A stretch of DNA of 16,914 nt, taken from contig CANRFS010000012.1 of NCBI GenBank assembly GCA_947629965.1, positions 1 to 16,914 on the forward strand, in the 5' to 3' direction. A model generated the notes under the pieces. That model was not told where the DNA came from. It made no database searches and saw only the letters and a program-made list of their open reading frames with translations. A program made the position numbers and the translations under genes. Source of the DNA: an uncultured Clostridia bacterium (GTDB lineage: Bacteria; Bacillota; Clostridia; TANB77; CAG-508). Position 1 is the first letter of the stretch; each line of letters begins with the position of its first letter. Shown here piece by piece: positions 1 to 7,228 of the stretch.

Positions 1-71
1 GACCCCTACGGGAATCGAACCCATGATTCAGCCTTGAGAGGGCTGCGTCTTAACCGCTTGACCAAGGGGCC
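1..71 (-). tRNA. tRNA-Glu (anticodon CTC), 3' end cut by window edge
   Basis: Read on the minus strand this folds as a complete cloverleaf. The acceptor arm GGCCCCT pairs with AGGGGTC (one G-T). The D-arm carries GGTCAAGCGGTTAAGAC, the anticodon stem is CAGCC/GGCTG with loop CTCTCAA, and the T-arm contains GGTTCGATTCC. The loop places CTC at the anticodon, which reads GAG (Glu), and the D-arm looks like tRNA-Glu. The discriminator base and any CCA lie outside the window. A promoter sits directly upstream (83-112). Confidence 0.93.
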
Positions 72-82
72 ATGTAAGTATA

Positions 83-112
83 TTTATACCATGGTTTGTA
101 TATGTTTGTCAA
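83..112 (-). promoter_or_regulatory. Promoter of tRNA-Glu
   Basis: On the minus strand there is TTGACA (107-112), an 18-base spacer ending in TGG, and TATAAA (83-88). This is a consensus -35 with an extended -10. Transcription would start a few bases before the tRNA 5' end at 71. The promoter lies between the recN stop and the tRNA, so the tRNA is probably not dependent on recN transcription. Confidence 0.7.
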
Positions 113-135
113 GGGCTTAATTTGTATATTTAGCA

Positions 136-1746
136 CTATGCTTTGTTAATTAACTCTTTTGCATATTGCATTGATACTTTTGTGATTTCTCCACTTGCAA
201 TCCTTGCAATTTCTTCTACTAACTTATTATCTTTCAATAAATATACATTAGTTTTTGTTTTTCCTTCTTCTATTTCTTTGTTTATATAATAATTACTATC
301 GCCTTTTGCTGCTATTGTTGCCAAGTGTGTTACACATATTATTTGATGATTTTTTGCTATTTGTTTCATCTTTTCTGCAACCTTGCTTCCTGCTATTCCA
401 CTTATTCCTGTATCTATTTCATCAAATACTAAAGTTTCTACTTCATCTACATCTGCAAGGGTCCTTTTTATTGCAAGCATTATTCTTGACATTTCTCCAC
501 CTGATGCAATTTTTGTAAGTGGTTTAAAATCTTCTCCAACATTAGTCATTATTAAAAATTCTATTTCTTCTTGTCCGTTTTCAGTAAATTCATTTTCTTC
601 ATCATAACTTATGCTTACTTTAAATTTTGTGTGCTTCATTTCCAAATCAACTAAATCTTTTTCAATTTCTTCTGCTAATATTTTACTAAATTTTTCTCTT
701 AGCTGGTGGATTTTTTTGCATATATCTTTCATTTCAATTTTAAGTGAAGATAAGTCTAATTTTAATTTATTTGTATATTCTTCTAAATTTTCTATTTCAT
801 ATATTTCTTTTTCTACATCTTCTTTATATTTTAAAATTTCTTGAATATCATTACCATATTTTCTTTTCATTGAAGATATAAGATTAAGTCTTGATTCTAC
901 TTCGTCTATTTCTCTGTCATCAAAATATATATCTTGTGCAAAGTTTGATATATTTCTTCCGCAATCCTCTAAATCATAATATATATTTTTTATTCTTTCT
1001 GCTGATTCTTTATATTCTTCATTTATATCTTCTATTTTTTCTAATGCTTTCATTGCATTCATAATAGAATCTATTGATATATTTAAGATTTCATTTTCCG
1101 CTATTCCTAAATTTTTTGAAAGTTTTTCAGCATTTAATATTTTTTTCTTTTTTTCTTCTAGCTCTTCTTCTTCGCCTTTTAATAAATTTGCGTCTTTTAT
1201 CTCATTTACTTGATATTTAAGCAAATCCAGTTTTCTTTGTTTTTCTTTATCATCACCATAATTTTTTGCAATTTCTTCTTTTAGTCTTTTATATTCATTA
1301 TATTTTTCTAAATAAACTAATTTTAAATTGTTTAACTCATTTCCTGCAAATTTATCTAAAAGTTTTATATGCACACTTGAATTCAGTAAAGACTGATTAT
1401 CATGCTGTCCATGTATATCTAATATTTTAGATACAAAATTTTTAAGTTCTGTAACTGTTACCATTCTTCCATTTATTTTGCATAAATTTTTTCCATTTAT
1501 ATTTATTTCTCTTGATAATATAATATCTTCATTATTGCTTGTTACACTCATTTCAACAAATGAAAAATCTTCGCCTTTTCTAATTATTTCTTTTGAAAAT
1601 CTACCACCTGCCAAAATTTCGAGTGAGTCTATTATAAGAGTTTTTCCTGCACCAGTTTCTCCTGTTAATACATTAAACCCTTTGTTTAAGTCTATGCTTA
1701 TTTCATCTATTATTCCAATATTTTTTATGTGCAATGTGTTTATCAT
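136..1746 (-). CDS. recN: DNA repair protein RecN
   Basis: RecN is an SMC-like ATPase that acts in double-strand break repair in the cytoplasm. The 536-residue product has the family layout: an N-terminal ATPase half with Walker A GETGAGKT, a central coiled coil rich in Glu and Lys, then the ABC signature ASGGEMSR, Walker B TLVFDEIDTGISG and the H-loop ICVTHLA. The length is close to the usual 550-570. The reading frame extends 13 codons further upstream, but the ATG at 1746 is preceded by GAGGTGG at good spacing and begins the typical MINTLHIKNIGIID, so it is the better start. The gene has its own promoter with a LexA-box-like palindrome in the spacer (1774-1802), so SOS control is possible. 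Confidence 0.95.
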   Translation of the reverse strand: MINTLHIKNIGIIDEISIDLNKGFNVLTGETGAGKTLIIDSLEILAGGRFSKEIIRKGEDFSFVEMSVTSNNEDIILSREININGKNLCKINGRMVTVTELKNFVSKILDIHGQHDNQSLLNSSVHIKLLDKFAGNELNNLKLVYLEKYNEYKRLKEEIAKNYGDDKEKQRKLDLLKYQVNEIKDANLLKGEEEELEEKKKKILNAEKLSKNLGIAENEILNISIDSIMNAMKALEKIEDINEEYKESAERIKNIYYDLEDCGRNISNFAQDIYFDDREIDEVESRLNLISSMKRKYGNDIQEILKYKEDVEKEIYEIENLEEYTNKLKLDLSSLKIEMKDICKKIHQLREKFSKILAEEIEKDLVDLEMKHTKFKVSISYDEENEFTENGQEEIEFLIMTNVGEDFKPLTKIASGGEMSRIMLAIKRTLADVDEVETLVFDEIDTGISGIAGSKVAEKMKQIAKNHQIICVTHLATIAAKGDSNYYINKEIEEGKTKTNVYLLKDNKLVEEIARIASGEITKVSMQYAKELINKA

Positions 1747-1773
1747 ATTAACCACCTCATTATTTATGATGAT

Positions 1774-1802
1774 ATAATATAACAAACATTTGTTTTTGTC
1801 AA
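1774..1802 (-). promoter_or_regulatory. recN promoter with LexA-box-like palindrome
   Basis: TTGACA (1797-1802), a 17-base spacer and TATTAT (1774-1779) form a near-consensus sigma-A promoter. The spacer contains the palindrome AACAAA-TG-TTTGTT. The 14 bases AAAACAAATGTTTG (1783-1796) agree at 12 of 14 positions with the Gram-positive SOS box CGAACRNRYGTTYG, differing only in the first two bases. The promoter is seen directly; LexA binding is inferred. Confidence 0.65.
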
Positions 1803-1821
1803 TATATTTTTATATTTATAT

Positions 1822-1867
1822 AAAAAAAGAGACTTAAATTATAATTACAGTTTTTAGTCTCTTTTTT
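1822..1867 (-). terminator. Intrinsic terminator of the rbgA operon
   Basis: A perfect inverted repeat AAAAAAGAGACT / AGTCTCTTTTTT flanks an AT-rich loop of about 21 bases. It lies immediately after the stop codon of the coiled-coil gene (1877) and before the recN promoter. T-runs on both strands mean it could work in both directions. Confidence 0.8.
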
Positions 1868-1876
1868 GCATTAATT

Positions 1877-2602
1877 TTATAAAATCATATCATCTTTTTC
1901 TAATGATTCAGCTGTTTTTTCTCCATCTGTCTTAACAATATCATTTTCTTGCTTTGAATCAGCTTGACTTGGGTCGATAGTTTCATAATAATTTAATCTT
2001 GATAATTTATTTTCTAATGATGCAATTTCAGCATCTATACCATATATTTTGCCTGTTAAATCATTTATTTCTTTACCTCTTCTTTTATTTCCAAATACTG
2101 ATTTTTCCATTTCTTTCTTTGTAGCATCTAAAGCACCTGTTAAATATTCTTTTTTCGTTTTTAACTCAAATATCTTACTTTTTATTTCTTCTTTTTCTTC
2201 ATAACTTTTTAATAAATTATTAATACTTGAATCGGTAAATTTTCTTTTTACTTTTCCTATTGATGGCTGTGCTAAATCTATAATTTCTTGTGTTTTTTCT
2301 ATCAATGAACTTTCCATAAGAGTATCCTCATCTATTTGCATACTTGCTAATTGTTCCTTTAGTGGAATTAGTTTTTCAATATATGAATCTAATATATTTC
2401 GTGCATTTTCATCAGGAGATTGAAATGGTATATTTATTTTTTTAGCTAAAGCTTGAAAATTTTTAGCTTCTGCTGAAATTTCCTCTTTGGTTGCTGGTAA
2501 TATATTAGATATAAATAAATCTATATATTGTATCAAGTTATCCCTTTCTTGTTTTGCACTTTCTATAATTTTTCTTATACTTTCTTCTTGACCATTTTTC
2601 AT
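1877..2602 (-). CDS. Unknown coiled-coil protein
   Basis: I do not recognise a family. The 241-residue product is very rich in Lys and Glu, with long heptad-like stretches at about residues 80-125 and 140-205, and has no signal peptide or membrane segment, so it is probably a cytoplasmic helical protein. The C-terminal 35 residues are polar and likely disordered. The start ATG has an excellent AAGGAGG site. It is the last gene of the rbgA-mrnC operon, 12 bases after mrnC, and is followed by the terminator at 1822-1867. Position suggests, but does not prove, a link to ribosome or RNA processing. Confidence 0.8.
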   Translation of the reverse strand: MKNGQEESIRKIIESAKQERDNLIQYIDLFISNILPATKEEISAEAKNFQALAKKINIPFQSPDENARNILDSYIEKLIPLKEQLASMQIDEDTLMESSLIEKTQEIIDLAQPSIGKVKRKFTDSSINNLLKSYEEKEEIKSKIFELKTKKEYLTGALDATKKEMEKSVFGNKRRGKEINDLTGKIYGIDAEIASLENKLSRLNYYETIDPSQADSKQENDIVKTDGEKTAESLEKDDMIL

Positions 2603-2614
2603 ATATATTCCTCC

Positions 2615-2989
2615 TTATATACACTCATTTAATATTTCATCTAATCTATCTTTTTGATTTGTCAAATACAAATATCCAATTAACCCTTCAAATGCAGTTG
2701 CGTACATGTAATCTGATGAATTTGCATTTTTAGGTAAATGATGATTTTCAGTATTTCTTGTTCTTCTTACAATTTCTTTTTCTTCTTCTGTTAAAAAATC
2801 TTGCAATTTTTCTAGAATTTCTGCTTGTGCTTGTGCTTTTACATGTTTAATTGCCTCAATATGTAACCTGTGTGGTTTTAACTTTGTTGTTTCTACTAAA
2901 TGCGTGCGAATAAATAGCTCATACACACTATCTCCCACATAGGCCCATGTAAGTGGTGACATTAAATTTACTTCCGTTTTATTTTTCAT
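2615..2989 (-). CDS. mrnC: Mini-ribonuclease 3 (23S rRNA maturation)
   Basis: Mini-III is a short RNase III-like enzyme made of the catalytic domain alone; in Bacillus subtilis it matures the ends of 23S rRNA. The 124-residue product has the family landmarks: MSPLTWAYVGDSVYELFIR near the N-terminus, with Asp20 matching the catalytic acid of the GDxVYE motif, RRTRN in the middle, and YATAFEGLIGYLYL near the C-terminus. No double-stranded RNA-binding domain follows, as expected. The start overlaps the 3' end of rbgA by 11 bases and its GGAGA site lies inside rbgA, so translation is probably coupled. Confidence 0.93.
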   Translation of the reverse strand: MKNKTEVNLMSPLTWAYVGDSVYELFIRTHLVETTKLKPHRLHIEAIKHVKAQAQAEILEKLQDFLTEEEKEIVRRTRNTENHHLPKNANSSDYMYATAFEGLIGYLYLTNQKDRLDEILNECI

Positions 2990-3875
2990 ATACTTTCTCC
3001 AATGTTATTTTTCCTAATTTTCCATTTCTAAAATCATTTAAAATTATACCTGCTATTTTTTCTTCATCAGTATTTCCGCCTGATATTACTGCTCCCCTTT
3101 TTTTACCAATTAATTTAATAAGATTATATATCTCTTCGTTTTCATCTTCTGATTCAATATTTTCTATATCAGCTTCTGTTATTTTATATCTTTCTAATAA
3201 ATTTAATTTATAATTATTGTATAAATACATAACTAAATTAAATGCAATTTCTACAGTATCTAATACTTCGTCTTTTATTGAACCTGTATAGGATAAGTTT
3301 AATGCAACATTTTCATCTTCGAACTTTGGCCAAAGTACACCTGGTGTATCTAGTAGTTCTATATTATTTGAAATTCTAACCCATTGTTTTTGTTTTGTAA
3401 CTCCTGGCCTATTTCCTACTACTGCAAGTTTTTTATTGCATAATCTGTTTATAAATGAAGACTTTCCTACATTTGGTATTCCAAGTATCATTACTCTAAT
3501 ATTCTTTTTTATTCGTCCTTTTGATGCTGCTTTTTGCATATCTCCTTCCATAATGTTTTCAATTTCTTTCAACGTTTCTTTTATTCCTTTACCTAAATTA
3601 CTATCACAAGCAATTGTTTTGATTCCATTTTTTTTATAATAATTTATCCATCTATTTGTTTCTTTTTCCTCTGCTAAATCACTTTTATTTAATATTACTA
3701 TTCTTTTTTTATTTTCAACTATTTTTTGAATATCTGGATTTTTACTTGATATAGGAATTCTTGCATCTAATATTTCTATAACTACATCTATTAATTTTAT
3801 ATCTTCAACTATTTGCTTTTTTGTTTTAAGCATGTGTCCTGGATACCAGTTGATATTTATTTTATTATCATCCAT
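2979..3875 (-). CDS. rbgA: Ribosome biogenesis GTPase RbgA (YlqF)
   Basis: RbgA is a GTPase needed for late maturation of the 50S subunit. The 298-residue product shows the circularly permuted order typical of the YlqF/YawG family: G4 NKSD (about residue 62), then G1 GIPNVGKSS (about 132), then G3 DTPG (about 177), followed by a helical C-terminal domain. The N-terminal NWYPGHM is also characteristic. It is the first gene of an operon with mrnC, has an AAGGAAG site before the ATG, and has a promoter at 3919-3947. Confidence 0.95.
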   Translation of the reverse strand: MDDNKININWYPGHMLKTKKQIVEDIKLIDVVIEILDARIPISSKNPDIQKIVENKKRIVILNKSDLAEEKETNRWINYYKKNGIKTIACDSNLGKGIKETLKEIENIMEGDMQKAASKGRIKKNIRVMILGIPNVGKSSFINRLCNKKLAVVGNRPGVTKQKQWVRISNNIELLDTPGVLWPKFEDENVALNLSYTGSIKDEVLDTVEIAFNLVMYLYNNYKLNLLERYKITEADIENIESEDENEEIYNLIKLIGKKRGAVISGGNTDEEKIAGIILNDFRNGKLGKITLEKVYEK

Positions 3876-3918
3876 TTTTTTACTTCCTTATAATCTTCTA
3901 TTAATTCAATACTTTTTT

Positions 3919-3947
3919 ATTTTACCACAAAAGTAAGCACCTTTCAA
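3919..3947 (-). promoter_or_regulatory. Promoter of the rbgA-mrnC operon
   Basis: TTGAAA (3942-3947), a 17-base spacer ending in TGG, and TAAAAT (3919-3924) form a good sigma-A promoter with an extended -10, about 45 bases before the rbgA start. Confidence 0.65.
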
Positions 3948-3993
3948 CTAATTGCTCGCCTAAATAATAAGAAACATATCCGTCGCACTAAAG

Positions 3994-4029
3994 CTAAGAG
4001 CGGTTTCTAAAGTTAGAAACCGCTCTTAG
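3994..4029 (-). terminator. Long perfect hairpin after the cysteine-rich gene
   Basis: A 17-bp perfect stem, CTAAGAGCGGTTTCTAA and its complement, with a 2-base loop. It begins two bases after the stop codon of the 82-aa gene. The stem is unusually GC-rich for this region. Only a short T-run (CTTT on the minus strand, TTTT on the plus strand) follows, so it may terminate or stabilise the 3' end. Confidence 0.65.
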
Positions 4030-4031
4030 TT

Positions 4032-4280
4032 TTAGAAGCTTAAATCATTTTGGTAAATTTCCATACTTCCGACATCTTTACTTACTGACTTTTTGCAGCA
4101 GTTGCATATAATGTCAACATGCTTAACCTTAGGTCCACTCCCAACTATATATGTTGAGAATGTTTTGGCGTTGACATAAAATGTGCAGTCTTTGTACGGA
4201 TTTTCACTGCATCTGCATGGCGCTAGTCCCCGTAATGGTCCTAACTCCCAAGGCCTAACACTGAACGCAATTTTTGCCAT
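4032..4280 (-). CDS. Small cysteine-rich protein of unknown function
   Basis: I do not recognise this 82-residue protein. It has six cysteines arranged as C22-x-C24, C32 and C59-x-C61-C62, which could bind zinc or another metal; there is no signal peptide or membrane segment. It is a self-contained unit: consensus promoter (4322-4350), AGGAGGT site at good distance from the ATG, and a long 3' hairpin, all suggesting strong expression. Its base composition is less AT-rich than its neighbours, with codons such as CGG, CCG, GCG and CCT-TGG-GAG. It carries the only in-frame CGG (4230-4232, Arg17) in the window that is not at a frame break, which fits gene transfer or special codon use. Confidence 0.8.
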   Translation of the reverse strand: MAKIAFSVRPWELGPLRGLAPCRCSENPYKDCTFYVNAKTFSTYIVGSGPKVKHVDIICNCCKKSVSKDVGSMEIYQNDLSF

Positions 4281-4302
4281 GATTAATACCTCCTGCTAAA
4301 TT

Positions 4303-4350
4303 AGGTCTTTTGACCTTATATATATTACCTCTTTTTTATAATTATGTCAA
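4303..4350 (-). promoter_or_regulatory. Promoter and leader hairpin of the cysteine-rich gene
   Basis: TTGACA (4345-4350), a 17-base spacer and TAATAT (4322-4327) give a near-consensus promoter that starts two bases before the stop codon of the upstream membrane-protein gene. The expected transcript start is followed at once by a small hairpin AGGTC-AAAA-GACCT (4303-4316), which may protect the 5' end. Confidence 0.7.
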
Positions 4351-4352
4351 CA

Positions 4353-4823
4353 TTAAAATTTGTATTGATTTCTATCTGCTCTTTCATCATATTGTCTGTC
4401 ATAGTCTTTATTTTTATAAAACCAGTCTGTCTTTTTATTTGTTGCAGCTCCTGTTCTATCTTTATTCAAGAATATGTCCATGACTGTTAAAAATGGTATT
4501 AATACACCTAGAAATGATATGAATAAACTTACATAATCTGTCGCAACAGATTGTCCATTAATTATATTTGTTATTCCGTTATATAAATCTGTTCCAAAAT
4601 AAAATCCGTATGCTACAAAATATGCTAACGCCCCCAATATATTTCTTTTTATAATGAATATCATACAGATTAATGTAACAAACAATAAAATTACCTCTAC
4701 TGAAAAATTTAAAGGTGATATTGGAAAACTTTCGCTAACAGATGAAGCTATAGTTATAGCTACTCTAAACATCCAAAACATTGCTCCAAACATTGTTATT
4801 AAATAACTAAATACACTTGTCAT
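4353..4823 (-). CDS. Integral membrane protein of unknown function
   Basis: No family recognised. The product has four likely membrane segments (about residues 6-25, 42-62, 64-84 and 97-119 from the chosen start), then a hydrophilic, strongly charged tail of about 38 residues ending in KDYDRQYDERADRNQYKF, probably in the cytoplasm. The frame also offers an ATG at 4835, but that codon directly abuts the AAGGAG site; the ATG at 4823 leaves 12 bases and is preferred. It lies 54 bases after truB and may be read from the same transcript. Confidence 0.75.
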   Translation of the reverse strand: MTSVFSYLITMFGAMFWMFRVAITIASSVSESFPISPLNFSVEVILLFVTLICMIFIIKRNILGALAYFVAYGFYFGTDLYNGITNIINGQSVATDYVSLFISFLGVLIPFLTVMDIFLNKDRTGAATNKKTDWFYKNKDYDRQYDERADRNQYKF

Positions 4824-4877
4824 ATGTGTGTTCATCTCCTTAAAATTATTATTAAATATATTCTACCACAAACATTT

Positions 4878-5729
4878 TTAAATTACTACATCTCTTTTTA
4901 GTAATTTATTCTTAATGATTCCTAGTCCTATAAATTTATTGTTATTATATATTCTATACACACCATCTTTAAGCTCATATGTTAGTTGTACCCCATTTAA
5001 AAATAGCTCTAATTTTCTTTCATTTAAATTTATTTGTAATTTATCTAAAAAGATTTTTTCTATAGGAATTATTTTTTCTTCAATATTTATATAATCTAAA
5101 TTTTCCAAAGAAACTGCGTTTTCTATTGAAAATGTATCTACCTTTGTTCTTTTAAGGTCTTTCATGCACCCAATTGTTCCTAGTTTTCTTGCTATATCTT
5201 CACACAGTGTTCTTATATATGTGCCTTTAGAGCATTCTACTTCAAATGTTATTTCGCTGTTTTGATATTTTTTTAATTTTATATCATATATTTCTATTTC
5301 TCTTGGCTTTATATCTACTTTTTTTCCTTCTCTTGCATATTCATAAAGTTTTTTTCCATTTACTTTTATTGCAGAATACATAGGAGGTATTTGATTTTGC
5401 TTTCCTATTAAATTTTCAAATATTTCTCCTATTTTATCTTTTTTGAATGTTTTTAAAGTTTTATCCTCTTGTATAATATTTCCATCTAAATCTCCTGTAT
5501 CTGTTTTCTTGCCTAAAGTAATTGTTGCAATATATGTTTTTTTGTGTTCTACTAAATATTTAGAAATCTTTGTTGCTGTACCAACTAAAATTTGCAAAAC
5601 ACCGGTAGCATTAGGGTCTAGCGTACCGGTGTGTCCTACTTTTTTAATATTTAATTTTTTTCTTACTACATTTACTACATCATGTGAAGTAAATCCTTTT
5701 GGTTTGTTTATTAATAATAGCCCATCCAT
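4878..5729 (-). CDS. truB: tRNA pseudouridine-55 synthase
   Basis: TruB converts U55 in the T-loop of most tRNAs to pseudouridine. The 283-residue product starts with the usual GLLLINKPKGFTSHDVV and has the catalytic motif GHTGTLDPNATGVL with Asp38 as nucleophile, then YSAIKVNGKKLYEYAREG and CSKGTYIRTLCEDI, all typical. The C-terminal PUA-like region is short. It follows nrnA by three bases; its GAGGT site overlaps the nrnA stop codon, so translation is coupled. This gene closes the recognisable nusA-infB operon. Confidence 0.96.
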   Translation of the reverse strand: MDGLLLINKPKGFTSHDVVNVVRKKLNIKKVGHTGTLDPNATGVLQILVGTATKISKYLVEHKKTYIATITLGKKTDTGDLDGNIIQEDKTLKTFKKDKIGEIFENLIGKQNQIPPMYSAIKVNGKKLYEYAREGKKVDIKPREIEIYDIKLKKYQNSEITFEVECSKGTYIRTLCEDIARKLGTIGCMKDLKRTKVDTFSIENAVSLENLDYINIEEKIIPIEKIFLDKLQINLNERKLELFLNGVQLTYELKDGVYRIYNNNKFIGLGIIKNKLLKRDVVI

Positions 5730-5732
5730 TTT

Positions 5733-6683
5733 TTACCTCAAATATTTTTTACATTCTTCTATTATTTTTGCTTTTGCTTGTTCAAATGGAAGATTTATAT
5801 TTCCTCCTGCTGCCCTTATATGTCCTCCACCGCCAAACATTAAGCATATATCAGATACATTAACATATTCATTAGATCTAAGTGAAATTTTATAACCATT
5901 ATCTGTTTCTCTTAAAAATATTGAAACTTCAACTCCTTCAACATCTCTTCCCATTTCTACAATTCCATCATGATCATTGCTTTCAGCTCCCACTTTTTGT
6001 TCATCTGCTTTTGTTATATATGTAAATGTTAATTTTCCATCTTCTAAAAATTCAAGTCTATTCATAGCTATTTGCATAAGTTCAAATCTTGTTTTTGAAA
6101 TTGTTTGTAATACTTTTTTATATACATCTGAAACATTTACCCCTCTATTTAAAAGCTCTGCTACAAATTCAAATGTTTCTGCTGTAACTCCCTTATATTT
6201 AAAGCCACCTGTATCAGTTATTATTCCTGTAAGAAGGCATGTTCCTATATCTTTATCTATAATTACTCCTAATGCTTCTAAAATAATTACTAATATTTGT
6301 GCGCATGCTGGAGCTGTAGGGTTTACAAAATTATAGTCTGCAAACATTGTATTTGAACTATGATGATCTATTGATATTTTTGTATTTGCATCTTCAAAAT
6401 ATTTTGCGAATCCATTTAATCTTTTTATATCACCTGAATCTAAAGCTATAGCTAAATCATAAATTTCAGCTCTTCCTTCTTTTTTTATTTCATTACAATT
6501 TGGTAAAAAATCAAATGTTCTAGAATGTTCTGGCATAATCACATCTACGTCTTTTCCTAGTTGTTTTAGCCCCGCATATAGTGCTAAACTACTACCAATT
6601 GCATCGCCATCTGGCATTTCATGTGTAAGTATTACAATGTCTTTGGCCTTTTTTATTTCTTCTATCATATTATCTAAAGTCAT
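5733..6683 (-). CDS. nrnA: DHH-family oligoribonuclease / pAp phosphatase NrnA
   Basis: NrnA degrades very short RNAs and removes the 3' phosphate of pAp in Firmicutes. The 316-residue product has the DHH metal-site motifs HEMPDGDAIG (His21, Asp25, Asp27), LDSGD (Asp82) and IDHHSS (Asp106-His108). It ends with the DHHA1 substrate motif GGGGHIRAAGG. It lies between rbfA and truB, its usual place in Clostridia. The AAGGAG site overlaps the rbfA stop codon. Confidence 0.93.
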   Translation of the reverse strand: MTLDNMIEEIKKAKDIVILTHEMPDGDAIGSSLALYAGLKQLGKDVDVIMPEHSRTFDFLPNCNEIKKEGRAEIYDLAIALDSGDIKRLNGFAKYFEDANTKISIDHHSSNTMFADYNFVNPTAPACAQILVIILEALGVIIDKDIGTCLLTGIITDTGGFKYKGVTAETFEFVAELLNRGVNVSDVYKKVLQTISKTRFELMQIAMNRLEFLEDGKLTFTYITKADEQKVGAESNDHDGIVEMGRDVEGVEVSIFLRETDNGYKISLRSNEYVNVSDICLMFGGGGHIRAAGGNINLPFEQAKAKIIEECKKYLR

Positions 6684-6695
6684 ACTAATCTCCTT

Positions 6696-7070
6696 TTAGT
6701 TATCTTCTGGTTTAATATCTTTCATAATCTCTTTTAAGATTGTATCTATTTTTTGTCCATATTGCATTGAATCATCTAATTCAAAGATTAATTCTGGGGT
6801 AACTCTTAGATTTACCTTTTCAGCTACTCTACTTCTAATAAAACCAGAAGAAGATTTTAAACCTGCTAGTGTTTGTTTTACATTTTTAGAGTTAAGTATA
6901 CTTACATAAACTTTAGCATATCTTAAATCTGGTGTAATTTTAACAGATGTTACACTAACAATTCCTGTTACATTTGAATTAGTAACCTCATAATTAATTA
7001 TATTACTGATTTCTCTTTTTAATTCTTCATTTATTCGATTAAGACGGTTATTTCCGTTTTGTTTTTTCAT
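6696..7070 (-). CDS. rbfA: 30S ribosome-binding factor RbfA
   Basis: RbfA is a KH-like protein that helps mature the 30S subunit and 16S rRNA 5' end. The 124-residue product has the family pattern: RINEELKREISNIINYEV near the N-terminus, SVTSVKITPDLRYAKVYVSIL in the centre and LRVTPELIFELDDSMQYGQKID near the C-terminus. It is preceded by GGAAGGAG. It lies downstream of infB, but a 123-bp palindrome separates the two. Confidence 0.95.
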   Translation of the reverse strand: MKKQNGNNRLNRINEELKREISNIINYEVTNSNVTGIVSVTSVKITPDLRYAKVYVSILNSKNVKQTLAGLKSSSGFIRSRVAEKVNLRVTPELIFELDDSMQYGQKIDTILKEIMKDIKPEDN

Positions 7071-7105
7071 TCTATCTCCTTCCGCAAAAAGTTGTCTTAT
7101 TCTTT

Positions 7106-7228
7106 AAAACTAATCAAAAACGAGTATTGCTAGGCAAATTGAAGTAAAAAACCGGAGGCGTGCGTGTGCACGTTGAGGATTTTTTATCTTCAATTTAACA
7201 ACGCAAGACGAAGTTTTTCATTAGTTTT
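7106..7228. repeat. 123-bp nested palindrome at the infB/rbfA junction
   Basis: Three nested stems share one centre. The outer arms 7106-7121 and 7213-7228 pair over 16 bp with one mismatch. The middle arms 7136-7153 and 7177-7196 pair AAATTGAAG/CTTCAATTT, then TAAAAAA/TTTTTTA and CC/GG, with two single-base bulges. The inner hairpin is CGTGC-GTGT-GCACG (7159-7172). Between outer and middle arms about 14 bases pair poorly. The right arm includes the infB stop codon (7221-7223). On the minus strand the centre followed by GGTTTTTT could act as a partial terminator or RNase processing site; the overall shape also resembles a small non-coding palindromic mobile element. Confidence 0.75.

Noticed and set aside
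5443..5895. 150-aa plus-strand frame across truB and nrnA
   Set aside because: It is antisense to two well-recognised genes and shows the hydrophobic, Ser/Phe-rich look of complementary-strand shadows.
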